Shown here: positions 52,171 to 60,650 of the stretch, one piece after another
Numbering within the stretch: position 1 is the first letter of the stretch
Layout: every line of letters starts with the position of its first letter
DNA from: Roseivirga sp. BDSF3-8
GTDB lineage: Bacteria; Bacteroidota; Bacteroidia; Cytophagales; Cyclobacteriaceae
Assembly (NCBI RefSeq): GCF_041449215.1
Contig: NZ_JBGNFV010000001.1
Location: forward strand, 3,055,001 to 3,119,000
Reading direction: 5' to 3'
Length of the DNA stretch: 64,000 nucleotides
Position numbers and translations under genes: made by a program
The notes under the pieces: model-generated
Databases searched by the model: none
The model's input: the letters and a program-made list of their open reading frames with translations, nothing else
What the model was told of the DNA's origin: nothing

Positions 52171-52275
52171 TGCATACGAAGTCAGGCGCGACCCGGTCAG
52201 GCGCGACCCGGTCAGACGCGACCCGGTCAGGCGCGACCCGGTCAGGCGCGACCCGGTACAACCCCGCGGTAGTTA
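52171..52275 (+). repeat. 15-bp tandem array, family A (5 units), copy 3
   Basis: TGCATACGAAGTC, five units of AGGCGCGACCCGGTC, then GGTACAACCCCGCGGTAGTT. Flanks match the copies at 14.6 and 34.2 kb, but the outer GAGGCTGTCT ends are absent. Confidence 0.85.
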
Positions 52276-52373
52276 TTATTTATTAATCCTTATATTTAAA
52301 AGGTAATTTGGGTGGCTATTTAAGTGTTTGGACACTCAATATGGGTGGAAATATAATAACCTAATTGATAAAC

Positions 52374-52892
52374 ATGAAAGCGATTACCAGTACCATTAGA
52401 CCAACTCATAAAAAGGGTCTTTTAATTAAGAGTATAAAATTTTCGTTGAAAGCATTGTCTGTTGCATTGATTCCAATGTATGTATTATTAATACCAGGTG
52501 TTTTTCTGGCGGATCTGGGGTCTGCGATGAAATGGGTGGTCGTGGCGCAGTTAGTAATCTCAGGATTGATAGTGTTTGCCGCGATGACAGGAATGCGGTA
52601 TGTAATGTCAGTGAATTCTGAACTGTGGATTAATGCCTCAGGAATAGGACAGAAAATGTTGTGGTATACTAAATTCGTAGGCTGGGACGATCTGTTAATA
52701 AAAGAAAGTAAGGATGGTGACTTGCTGTTGAAAGATAAGTCAGTGAATAAGTTTACAAGGATACTTATAAAAGGAAAATATGATGTACAGGTCTATTCGG
52801 AATACGCAGACTATAATCAAATAAAGGCGATCATTCTGAAAGGGCAGACGGCGGTAGGGGAATACCTTACCGAGAAAGCCATGAGCTGGTGA
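52374..52892 (+). CDS. Two-helix membrane protein, tandem paralogue 1 (family Y)
   Basis: 172 residues from the ATG at 52374. Two helices (SVALIPMYVLLIPGVFLA and WVVVAQLVISGLIVFAAMTG), then GWDDLLIKESKDGDLLLKDK and VQVYSEYADYNQIKAIILK. The pattern 'W.DL....dGDLLL......I.VY.EY..F.QIK' is shared with the next two genes and resembles PH-like domains after two helices. AT-rich, unknown function. Confidence 0.6.
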   Translation: MKAITSTIRPTHKKGLLIKSIKFSLKALSVALIPMYVLLIPGVFLADLGSAMKWVVVAQLVISGLIVFAAMTGMRYVMSVNSELWINASGIGQKMLWYTKFVGWDDLLIKESKDGDLLLKDKSVNKFTRILIKGKYDVQVYSEYADYNQIKAIILKGQTAVGEYLTEKAMSW

Positions 52893-52938
52893 CTAATCCG
52901 GTACCATTGAAGAAAACTTCACTAATGAACTAAAGAAC

Positions 52939-53556
52939 ATGAAAGATTTACTTTTCATCATCGAGCCCTCCAAGGAGAAACAGCTTTTTAAAAAGTTTCT
53001 GGACGTTCCGCGTGCAATCGTAATCATATGTACGGCTGGGGGTATAATTGCATTCATAGTAGCTTTAACAGGTTTTTTGAACATTGAGGATTACGCCAGT
53101 CGGCTATTGTACCTCCTGATACCTGTAGGAATAGCATTCATATGGTGGGGAGTACGTAGTCTTATTAATTATCAAGTGATTAAGAACTCAGTGCTGTCGA
53201 TAGGCCCGGCGGGGGTGACCTTGAATTTAACCATGAAGAATATCTATATAGATTATATCTTTATGAGAGTGACCGAAACAGGGGATGGAGGGCTGTTGCT
53301 AAAAAGATTTGGTGATAAGAATGTATCAGACGACCAGGAAAATACAATTGTTATTTACCCTGAGTATGAGAATTTTGACCAGATAAAGACTGAGATCAAA
53401 AAGAGAACCAGCAATGCGTATGATACCAAAGGATCTGTAGCCTCTGGTTTCAAAGAATACGCAGACCATGAATCCGTTGAATATGTAAACTACGGAGAGA
53501 TGTACAGGCAAATGGTAAAGGACATTGTGTCAAAAACGGGGATGGAATCATCTTAA
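52939..53556 (+). CDS. Two-helix membrane protein, family Y paralogue 2
   Basis: 205 residues. Helices AIVIICTAGGIIAFIVALTG and LLYLLIPVGIAFIWWGV; then IDYIFMRVTETGDGGLLLKR and TIVIYPEYENFDQIKTEIKK. A C-terminal 45-residue extension (SVASGFKEYADHESVEYVNY) is unique to this copy. Confidence 0.6.
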   Translation: MKDLLFIIEPSKEKQLFKKFLDVPRAIVIICTAGGIIAFIVALTGFLNIEDYASRLLYLLIPVGIAFIWWGVRSLINYQVIKNSVLSIGPAGVTLNLTMKNIYIDYIFMRVTETGDGGLLLKRFGDKNVSDDQENTIVIYPEYENFDQIKTEIKKRTSNAYDTKGSVASGFKEYADHESVEYVNYGEMYRQMVKDIVSKTGMESS

Positions 53557-53624
53557 TAGGTGGTGGATGCCTGGAAATGGTTACTATTAGTTATCGAAAA
53601 CCTATCTATAATTACTTTTCTCTC

Positions 53625-54095
53625 ATGGAAGCTCTTCAATTCAGCATAGACCCGGATAAAAAATGGCGTGTGGTCAATAAAAGGTTTTACAAGGGAAAAA
53701 TCTACCACTTTATAGGAGCAATTGTGCTCGTATATATACTATCGTTGCTGCAATTTGGTGAAATGGCAGATAGCCTGTTCTTGTGGATGTCAGGGTTTAT
53801 TTTGCTGGTAGCGGGGACCACCTACCTCTTTATAGGAACGAAGGTCACCATATTGCTTACCGAAGATTTTATAAGGTATAAATCTCTTTTAACCAGTGAG
53901 GATATTGCATGGGAGGACTTATCGGTAACAATCCTGAAGAACGGTGACTTGCTACTGGGGCCTCCAAAAGGCATAAGTTTCTATAATAGACAAGAACAGC
54001 TAATCGTTTACCAGGAGTTTCAGAGCTTTAAGACATTATCCTATATATTACTTGAGGGTAAGCCTGCGGTACAGAGGGAGCTTGCGAGAGGCTGA
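53625..54095 (+). CDS. Two-helix membrane protein, family Y paralogue 3
   Basis: 156 residues from the ATG at 53625, which lines up MEALQFSIDPDKKWRVVNKR with MKDLLFIIEPSKEKQLFKKF of paralogue 2; an ATG at 53577 adds 16 residues. IAWEDLSVTILKNGDLLLGP and LIVYQEFQSFKTLSYILLEG complete the family pattern. Confidence 0.6.
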   Translation: MEALQFSIDPDKKWRVVNKRFYKGKIYHFIGAIVLVYILSLLQFGEMADSLFLWMSGFILLVAGTTYLFIGTKVTILLTEDFIRYKSLLTSEDIAWEDLSVTILKNGDLLLGPPKGISFYNRQEQLIVYQEFQSFKTLSYILLEGKPAVQRELARG

Positions 54096-54151
54096 TATTA
54101 TTGCAACAGTAGAGAGGCGAAGGTATGTTCTGTTTCGGGCTAATTCGCAAC

Positions 54152-54272
54152 CGGGCCCAGCGGGGAGCCGCCCAGCGGAGTGCCGCCCAGCGGAGTGCCG
54201 CCCAGCGGAGTGCCGCCCAGCGGAGTGCCGCCCAGCGGAGTGCCGCCCAGCGGAGTGCCGCCCAGCGGAATG
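54152..54272 (-). repeat. 15-bp tandem array, family C in reverse orientation (8 units)
   Basis: Unit CAGCGGAGTGCCGCC is the reverse complement of the family C unit with one mismatch. The end unit GGAATGCTG matches the first unit of the 51.23-kb array read in reverse. The following 345 bp to 54,617 show no gene. Confidence 0.9.
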
Positions 54273-54617
54273 CTGAACCATATAAAAATACGGCTTGATG
54301 TTATCTGCCGCAACGGTATGGGTACGTGCAGAAATGTAGCCTAAAATACCATTAATGCCTATACAGGCGAACTAAAACCCACCCCGGAGAGGTCATTTGT
54401 ATTCTTACCTGTCTTTCCAAGCCGACCCTCCCAGGAGGTTATTCAGCTTTGTACGAGTATTTACAAGCTAAACCTGGGTGCTATACTTTTGGGGCTGGGG
54501 ACGTAAAGGTGGGGCAGGTATAGGAATGTGGCTATTGGAGGGAATTGATTACGACCCCAGGTTCGCAATAATAGTTCGGAGTCTCACCCAGCATAGGGTA
54601 TTGCCTGTTTTTTTCTT

Positions 54618-55448
54618 TTAACCAACGTTTACTAATGTGGCTTGAGATCCACTTATTCCACCAATACAGGCGTCCATAAATACGGAGCCAAGCATAGTTC
54701 TGGAAACAATCCCTTTTTCAATCGTGTGACTACAGTCTTTATGTTTTTTTAATTCTTTCATTAAGGTTCTGATAGACTCATATCTTATCAACTCATCATA
54801 ATAACCGCTTTCTACTTCTGCATTATCGTTAAATTCAAGAACTCCAAGCCTGGCTAGATTTTCCATATAAATTGAAGCAAAAGCCGGGTGATCGCATTCT
54901 TTTTCAATGGCAAGGCTAGTCCAGTGTGCCATTACTACCCTGGAACCACCATCATTAAAATGCTCATGTACAGTTATGAATGGATGGATTTCGTTGTTCA
55001 AAAATCCTGTGATAACTTTTGCTTCGTCTGAGGAAATTTGCTTTAAAATTTCAACGAATGTTGGATGGGCATTTTCTGCAATATCTTTTGTCATAGAGGT
55101 AGCGATGAGTTTAGCGAACATTTCCCTTAGCTGTTTGCTTTCTCCTGCATATCTCAGGGCTTCAATTGCAGGTCCCACTACATGGGGGTTAGGTGGTGTA
55201 ATTTGGTCGGGAGTTATATCTTTTAGTTCGTTGACCAGTTTTGACTCTAGCCAAATCTGAATTTTTTCGTAGCCCCAAACGGCTGCGGAAAGAGGAGCTA
55301 ATGCCATGTTTACAGTTTTAGCAACGACTTCCAGGGATTTGCCGAGTTGTTTTGCTGCTGGCTGTGCCAGGTCTTGATAGATTGGCATAGCAGAAGCAAG
55401 TGCTGTTGCCGAATCAACTACTTCTTTAATAATGGACTTATCATTCAT
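54618..55448 (-). CDS. Abi-alpha (former DUF4393) putative abortive-infection protein
   Basis: 276 residues. Begins IIKEVVDSATALASAMPIYQ and AAKQLGKSLEVVAKTVNMAL then APLSAAVWGYEKIQIWLESK, followed by PAIEALRYAGESKQLREMFA, KLIATSMTKD and HPTFVEILKQISSDEAKVI, the order of conserved segments in the Abi-alpha family (PF14337) as I know it. Members are linked to phage abortive infection in some genomes; mechanism unknown. Alone on the minus strand next to repeat arrays, a typical setting for accessory defence genes. Confidence 0.7.
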   Translation of the reverse strand: MNDKSIIKEVVDSATALASAMPIYQDLAQPAAKQLGKSLEVVAKTVNMALAPLSAAVWGYEKIQIWLESKLVNELKDITPDQITPPNPHVVGPAIEALRYAGESKQLREMFAKLIATSMTKDIAENAHPTFVEILKQISSDEAKVITGFLNNEIHPFITVHEHFNDGGSRVVMAHWTSLAIEKECDHPAFASIYMENLARLGVLEFNDNAEVESGYYDELIRYESIRTLMKELKKHKDCSHTIEKGIVSRTMLGSVFMDACIGGISGSQATLVNVG

Positions 55449-55482
55449 AGGAGTATTGTCTTTTCACCTAATCATTTTCCAC

Positions 55483-56796
55483 TCAGTAATCCTGGCTTTT
55501 GAGGTAGTCGAGGGCCATGCCGGTCATGGCGCGGACACCGGTGAGGAGGGCATCTTCATTGACATAGAAGTAGGGCGAATGGTTGCGCGGCACTGTATTC
55601 TTGTCTGCCCCTTCCTTGTTTACGCCGAGGAAGAAGTAGAAGCCGGGGATCTTCTCCTGGAAGAAGGCGAAATCTTCGGCGCCCATGATGAGGGGTGTTT
55701 CGGTAACCTGATTTTCATTCGCGGCCCACTCAAGGGTTGGCAGCATGTGCTGTACCAGGGCGGGGTCGTTGTAGGTGACAGGGGCCATGTTTTGTATGCT
55801 TACCTCTGCGGTAGCACCGGCGGCTTCGGCGGTTTTCTCGGCGGTGCGGCGTATGCGCATGAGCAGGTCTTCGCGCATTTCGCTGTCGAAGGTGCGTATG
55901 GTGCCCTGCATTTCTACCTCATCGGGTATGATGTTGAAGCGGATACCGCCATTTATTCTACCAATGGAGACTACGGCGGGGGCTTTGGTGACATCGAGTT
56001 GGCGGCTGGGGATCATCTGCACCGCTTCCATGACCTGTCCGGCTACTATGACGGGGTCTATGCCAGCCCAGGGAGAACTGCCGTGGGTCTGCTTACCTGT
56101 AATCTTAATGACGAGTCGGTCACTGGCGGCCATGGTGCCTTCGCTGCGGTAGGAAAGCTGTCCGGGGGGTTCGGGCCATACGTGCAGGCCAAACATGACC
56201 TCGGGGGCATCGGGGCCATCAAGAAGCCCTTCTTTGATCATGAGGCTGGCGCCGCCTTCCTCACCGGGAGGGGGACCTTCCTCGGCAGGCTGGAACACGA
56301 ATACAACGGTACCGGGTATGTCTTTTTTCATTTCTGAAAGCACCTTGGCCGTGGCGAGGAGTATGGCCATGTGTGCATCGTGCCCGCAGGCGTGCATGAC
56401 GCCGGTCTCCTGTCCGTTGAACTCGGCTACGGCAGTAGACTTAAAGGGCACGTCGGTCATTTCCTTTACGGGCAGGGCGTCAATGTCTGCCCGCAGGCCT
56501 ACCACGCGGCCGGGTTTGCCGCCTTTCAGGGTGCCTACCACGCCATGGCGGGCGATGTTTTCCTGTACGTCTATGCCCATTTCCCTGAGCCGATCGGCTA
56601 TATAGGCGGCGGTTTCTTCCTCCCGGTTGCTGAGCTCGGGGTGCTCGTGCAGGTGCCTGCGCCAGCGGATCATTTCCTCTTCCACGTCTTCGATAAGGGG
56701 TTCGGCTTTCTTTTTAAGGTCCTGCGCCTGTGTGAGGCCTGGGATTATGGGCATCACTATGAGCAGGGCTATGGCCAGTAGGGTTGTTCTCTTCAT
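55483..56796 (-). CDS. Secreted M20-family amidohydrolase
   Basis: 437 residues with signal peptide LLAIALLIVMPIIPGLTQAQ. Metal-site motifs HACGHDAHMAIL, PAEEGPPPGEEGG, FGLHVWPEPPGQL and MGAEDFAFF identify the M20D group (hippurate/N-acyl-amino-acid/IAA-conjugate hydrolases), with both zinc/manganese ligands apparently intact. Probably cleaves N-acylated amino acids outside the cytoplasm. Separate from its neighbours. Confidence 0.92.
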   Translation of the reverse strand: MKRTTLLAIALLIVMPIIPGLTQAQDLKKKAEPLIEDVEEEMIRWRRHLHEHPELSNREEETAAYIADRLREMGIDVQENIARHGVVGTLKGGKPGRVVGLRADIDALPVKEMTDVPFKSTAVAEFNGQETGVMHACGHDAHMAILLATAKVLSEMKKDIPGTVVFVFQPAEEGPPPGEEGGASLMIKEGLLDGPDAPEVMFGLHVWPEPPGQLSYRSEGTMAASDRLVIKITGKQTHGSSPWAGIDPVIVAGQVMEAVQMIPSRQLDVTKAPAVVSIGRINGGIRFNIIPDEVEMQGTIRTFDSEMREDLLMRIRRTAEKTAEAAGATAEVSIQNMAPVTYNDPALVQHMLPTLEWAANENQVTETPLIMGAEDFAFFQEKIPGFYFFLGVNKEGADKNTVPRNHSPYFYVNEDALLTGVRAMTGMALDYLKSQDY

Positions 56797-56924
56797 ACGG
56801 GTAAGCGTTTCTTTTCGGGAAGGTGGTAAAATAACTGATTGGTGAATAGAATGAAAGGGAATTGGGGCTGAAGCTTTAGGTGATATGGTGCCAGTCGGGG
56901 CATGAGACGGGATAAATCGGGTCT

Positions 56925-57296
56925 CTACGCTAGGTACTGCAGAAGGGTTTCTTTGTCTACAACTTCCAGTGCATTGATGTGGGTGCTTTCAGCGATGATG
57001 GGAGGGGCGGCCCCTGCCTGATGGGCTTCTTTCCAGCGGCTAACGCAAAGACACCATTTATCGCCAGGCTTGAGGCCGGGAAAATCATAGGCGGGCATGG
57101 GGGTGCTGAGGTCATTGCCCCGGCTCCTGGTGTAGGAGAGAAAGGCTTCGGTCATGATGGCACAGACTACATGAGTGCCACGATCCCGGGGGCCGGTGAG
57201 GCAGTAGCCATTGCGGTAAAAGCCGGTCATAGGGGCTGTACAGCATAGCTCTAGTCGCTGACCGAGGATGTTGCGGGCATAGCCGTTTTCTGACAT
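56925..57296 (-). CDS. DUF2237-family protein
   Basis: 123 residues. NILGQRLELCCTAPMTGFYR, CLTGPRDRGTHVVCAIMTEA, FLSYTRSRGNDLSTP and LKPGDKWCLCVSRWKEAHQA follow the DUF2237 family order closely, including conserved cysteines. Function unknown; broadly conserved in bacteria and some eukaryotes. Confidence 0.88.
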   Translation of the reverse strand: MSENGYARNILGQRLELCCTAPMTGFYRNGYCLTGPRDRGTHVVCAIMTEAFLSYTRSRGNDLSTPMPAYDFPGLKPGDKWCLCVSRWKEAHQAGAAPPIIAESTHINALEVVDKETLLQYLA

Positions 57297-57342
57297 AGGG
57301 TAGGGGGTTGTTTTGAAGGAAACGCGCCAGGGTATGGCTTGT

Positions 57343-58137
57343 TTATCTGAACCGTCTAAGGTCGCTGCTGTGGAAGCGCCACTCGGGTGTAATGAGCTTG
57401 CCTTCCTGTACGGGGTACCAGCAGGTGGGGTTATTGGCAGAGGGGTTTATGAGTACCTGGGTATCCTGGGCGGGCATGTAGCTTTGGGCGAGCAGCATTT
57501 TTTTATGGCCCGCTTCATTTTGCACCACATCGAGCACGATAACGGCGTGGCCGTAGGGCTTACCTTTCTGAATGAATACGTCACCTGGCATCACATCCTG
57601 ACTATTTGCAACGGGCTGTAGCTCATCGTGCAGGCTGGAGGTATTGGCGTAGGCAAATATGTGGCGCATGTATTTTCTGAAGGCGGGGTAGGAGGTATCA
57701 CCACCGGAGTGGGTAAGGAAGTGACGGGGCTTACCGTCTGAGAGGAAATTAAAATGGATCTGGTCATAGCGGTTCTGGCTGTAGAGGTACTCACCGCGCA
57801 GCCGCATGACTGCATCGGCGCACTGCTGCAGGTCGCGCGGGTCGAGTTCCATATCTACCACGGCATCATATACGCCGCGGTGGTATTTGGTGTCGCCGTC
57901 GTAGTAGTGGACCTGGCTGCCTTCGGGTTTAAGCGGCAGGGTACGCAGGTAGTGGCCAAAGCTGAGCTTGTCCAGCGGTATACGCTCATAGCCTGCCGGG
58001 GGGGTATACCGACTCTGTACGGTGGAGGAGGGGGAGGGCCTTTCGTTTGCCTGTACGGCCATCTGGCAGGCGGGGAAGTAAAGGGCTCCTGCGGAGGCCA
58101 GGAGAGTAGAGAAAATAACCGGAAAAGTCGCTTTCAT
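57343..58137 (-). CDS. DUF4846-family (lipo)protein
   Basis: 264 residues. Signal with possible lipobox (GALYFPACQMAV), then GYERIPLDKLSFGHYLRTLP, AVVDMELDPRDLQQCADAVM and RLRGEYLYSQNRYDQIHFNF, the conserved DUF4846 segments, and DVMPGDVFIQ with PYGHAVIVLDVV near the end. Composition suggests an envelope-associated enzyme (possible amidase-like fold), unproven. 47 bases from the DUF2237 gene; probably co-transcribed with it. Confidence 0.85.
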   Translation of the reverse strand: MKATFPVIFSTLLASAGALYFPACQMAVQANERPSPSSTVQSRYTPPAGYERIPLDKLSFGHYLRTLPLKPEGSQVHYYDGDTKYHRGVYDAVVDMELDPRDLQQCADAVMRLRGEYLYSQNRYDQIHFNFLSDGKPRHFLTHSGGDTSYPAFRKYMRHIFAYANTSSLHDELQPVANSQDVMPGDVFIQKGKPYGHAVIVLDVVQNEAGHKKMLLAQSYMPAQDTQVLINPSANNPTCWYPVQEGKLITPEWRFHSSDLRRFR

Positions 58138-58240
58138 GATCTGCTTAACGCGGCGCTTGGGGAAAATTGTATGTGGGTGGGGTAAAATGTAGGTAATTAG
58201 GAGGTTAGGCGCAGGATGGTAGCTGAGAAGGAATTCCGTG

Positions 58241-58332
58241 GTTCGGGGTCTGCATTTTCAGGACCACCCTTGCTGAAAAATATGCCTTCGCGTTTTTTCA
58301 TCGGTCGCCTGCTGGCTTGAGGCGGGGAGTTT
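58241..58332 (-). repeat. Dispersed 95-bp repeat, copy 1
   Basis: GTTCGGGGTCTGCATTTTCA through GCCTTCGCGTTTTTTCATCG and CTGGCTTGAGGCGGGG. Nearly identical with 58,971-59,062 and related to 50,437-50,503. Confidence 0.8.
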
Positions 58333-58427
58333 CGGGCAACGTTATGATGCGGTTCACCGGCAAACATTATTAACGTGGTCTGATTGTCAATTTACGCATC
58401 ATGTATTGACTATCAGACTGTTATTTT

Positions 58428-58913
58428 ATGACTACTATTATTAAGGTGATCCTGAAAAGGATATTTCTGCCGGGTATCACTGCTACTACCGCTATGACTG
58501 CCTTTAGCTATGGGGCTTCTTATGTGAGGAAGAATACCTTTAAAGAGCCAGAGCATCTGAACCGGCTATTTGTACATCCCAGGCAAAAGAAGGTAAATAG
58601 GCCTCCCATTGTAGGCTTCTTGTTGCACTATTTCGTAGGGGTGTGGTTCTCTGCATTGTATCACTCTCTGTGGCGGCGGATCAAATCACCTTCATGGACA
58701 GGTGGGGTTGCCTTTGGAGGCCTTTGCGGTCTGCTGGGGGCAGGTGTGTGGAAGGTCACCTTTGCCGCACATCCCAAGCCGCCGCGTATTAACCTTAGCT
58801 CCTACCTGTTACATATTGTAATTGCTCACATTATCTTCGGTATGTTTTTAGAAAAAACGGACAGACTGGTAGGCAAAAAAGGTGGTAACATGCCTTACGA
58901 ACAGGCAGACTGA
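58428..58913 (+). CDS. Multi-pass membrane protein of unknown function
   Basis: 161 residues with about four hydrophobic segments (FLPGITATTAMTAFSYG, VGFLLHYFVGVWFSALYH, GGVAFGGLCGLLGAGVW, SYLLHIVIAHIIFGMFL). Not recognised. It is the only plus-strand gene between 54.6 and 63.4 kb and lies between two direct copies of the 95-bp repeat, so it may have been moved in with them. Confidence 0.6.
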   Translation: MTTIIKVILKRIFLPGITATTAMTAFSYGASYVRKNTFKEPEHLNRLFVHPRQKKVNRPPIVGFLLHYFVGVWFSALYHSLWRRIKSPSWTGGVAFGGLCGLLGAGVWKVTFAAHPKPPRINLSSYLLHIVIAHIIFGMFLEKTDRLVGKKGGNMPYEQAD

Positions 58914-58970
58914 AAAGGGGGTAAGGGTAAAGTATAGGGGGTTAGGAGGTTATGGTTAGGCAGGAGATGG

Positions 58971-59062
58971 GGTTCGGGGTGTGCATTTTGAGGACCACCC
59001 CTGCTGAAAAACAGGCCTTCGCGTTTTTTCATCGGTCGCCTCCTGGCTTGAGGCGGGGAATT
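58971..59062 (-). repeat. Dispersed 95-bp repeat, copy 2
   Basis: Same sequence as 58,241-58,332 with a few changes, including a CCCCTGCTGAAAAAC variant; both copies are in the same orientation. Confidence 0.8.
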
Positions 59063-59089
59063 TTTGAGTTCCTGGAGGAACATCTCACT

Positions 59090-60547
59090 TTATAAGAGAG
59101 TAATGAGGGCTATGCCTGTGAGGGAGGTGGCCAGGGCGGCGCATAGGACGGGGAGGATGTTTTTATTGAGCACGGCTGAATAATTTTCTACACCGGCCAC
59201 GGCGGCAGCGGCAATGATATTAAAAAGGCAAATGGCATTACCGAGTGAGGCGCCGTTTAGCTGCATGGCGAGGATAAGCTCATGGGTTAGGCCAAGGTTT
59301 TGGGCAGCAGTGAACTGAACGGGCCCAAAGATGATGTTGGATACGGTGGTGCTGCCCGTAATGAATGTGCCCATTACGCCGATAAAGGGGCTTAGGAGGG
59401 GGTATAGGTCGCCTGTGCGGGCGAATAATAGGGACATAGATTCTACCATGGAGGGTGTACCGGGGTTGCCGCTGGCTAGCATGAGCCGGGTGATGGCGAG
59501 GGAAGGGAAGAGCACGAGAAATACGGCGGAGGTTTTTTTCAATACGGGCTTGAGGTTGATTTTGTGGCTTTTGCCTAGCCAGAGGGCCATGAAAGAGGCA
59601 AGTATGAAGGGGAGGAGGGGTGACTTGAGGGGCTGGAGTGAGGCACTTACAGAGGAGGAAAATATTTCGTGGAAGGAGAGGGGGAGGGCAATAAAGGAGG
59701 CTAGTGGTGCGAAGAGTTTTGGCAGCAGCAGTAGGACTAGCAGGAGGGCATAGGGGAGCCAGGGCTGCCAGTCTATTTTCCTGTTTGTGAACAGGAAAAA
59801 GTATGACAAAGCGCCCATAATGGCGGAAGCTATAACGCCGGTAAGCTCCTGAAGAAAATAGGAGAGGCCCGCGAAGGGTATGGCAAGAGCGAAAAACAGC
59901 TTCCAGCCATGGGTGCCGGCAGCGGCGGGGCGTTCATTTTTTACAAAGTGCCGGATAAAGGATAGGGTGATACAGCCTGACAGTATCATAAAGCCGGCCG
60001 CATAGAGGTATATGTGGCTGACCTGTTGCGGGCTGAGGTCTAAGGGACCTGCCAGCCCTGCGGTGACGGGTGTGCCGATAGCGCCGGTGATGGCAAAGAG
60101 GCCATCTATTAGTAATACGACGACAATGGACAGGATGGGCGAAAAGCCCATGGATATCAGGAGCAGTGGCACAATGGCACCGGGTGTACCGAAGCCGGCG
60201 ACGCTTTCGAAAAAGGCGGTGAGGAAAAAAGCGAGGAAATAGAACTGAAAGCCCGGGTGGTGGTGGACGGTAGCCAGTGAGGCCTTAATTCTGGTTATGA
60301 AACCGGTCTGCTCCATATGCTGGTGAAGAAACAGGGCTCCAAATACGATCATGAGTATGGAGATGGTGTCTACAAGTGCGGCCACGAGGGCGGCGGGTAG
60401 GGCTATGAGGTGGCTTTCCCACACAAAGAAGAGTACAATGGTAAGGGCCAGGCCGGCATATACGCCAAATCTGACTCCGCGGAGCAGGCTTACAACCAGG
60501 AGGATAATAATAGGGAGTAATGAAAGGCTTGAAAACAGGGTGTCCAT
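59090..60547 (-). CDS. L-lactate permease family transporter
   Basis: 485 residues, about 12-13 helices. FFLTAFFESVAGFGTPGAIV, PLLLISMGFSPILSIVVVLL and FITGSTTVSNIIFGPVQFTA are the hallmark segments of the LctP family (LldP/GlcA in E. coli, 551/560 residues); this one is somewhat shorter. Proton-coupled uptake of lactate or glycolate is expected. No lactate dehydrogenase gene is adjacent. Confidence 0.88.
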   Translation of the reverse strand: MDTLFSSLSLLPIIILLVVSLLRGVRFGVYAGLALTIVLFFVWESHLIALPAALVAALVDTISILMIVFGALFLHQHMEQTGFITRIKASLATVHHHPGFQFYFLAFFLTAFFESVAGFGTPGAIVPLLLISMGFSPILSIVVVLLIDGLFAITGAIGTPVTAGLAGPLDLSPQQVSHIYLYAAGFMILSGCITLSFIRHFVKNERPAAAGTHGWKLFFALAIPFAGLSYFLQELTGVIASAIMGALSYFFLFTNRKIDWQPWLPYALLLVLLLLPKLFAPLASFIALPLSFHEIFSSSVSASLQPLKSPLLPFILASFMALWLGKSHKINLKPVLKKTSAVFLVLFPSLAITRLMLASGNPGTPSMVESMSLLFARTGDLYPLLSPFIGVMGTFITGSTTVSNIIFGPVQFTAAQNLGLTHELILAMQLNGASLGNAICLFNIIAAAAVAGVENYSAVLNKNILPVLCAALATSLTGIALITLL

Positions 60548-60650
60548 AAGCAGACTTTAATGTTACTCATTTCTCTTATGGTAAAGCTATGATATTTGTT
60601 GGCTTTTGCCAGTGTAGGGACTGGTTGGAGCCGACTGTTGTACGGGTTCT

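Larger units (their letters stand above)
50091..52364. repeat. 2.3-kb gene-free repeat mosaic
   Basis: Contains no credible gene. Apparent reading frames of 60-168 codons come from 15-base units, which never meet a stop in their own period. Recognised pieces are listed separately; the rest is AT-rich filler with palindromes such as CCCCTCCTGGGCCCAGGAGG. The motif GCATAGCCGTCAAGTTAAG occurs five times in this zone in both orientations. Confidence 0.8.
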
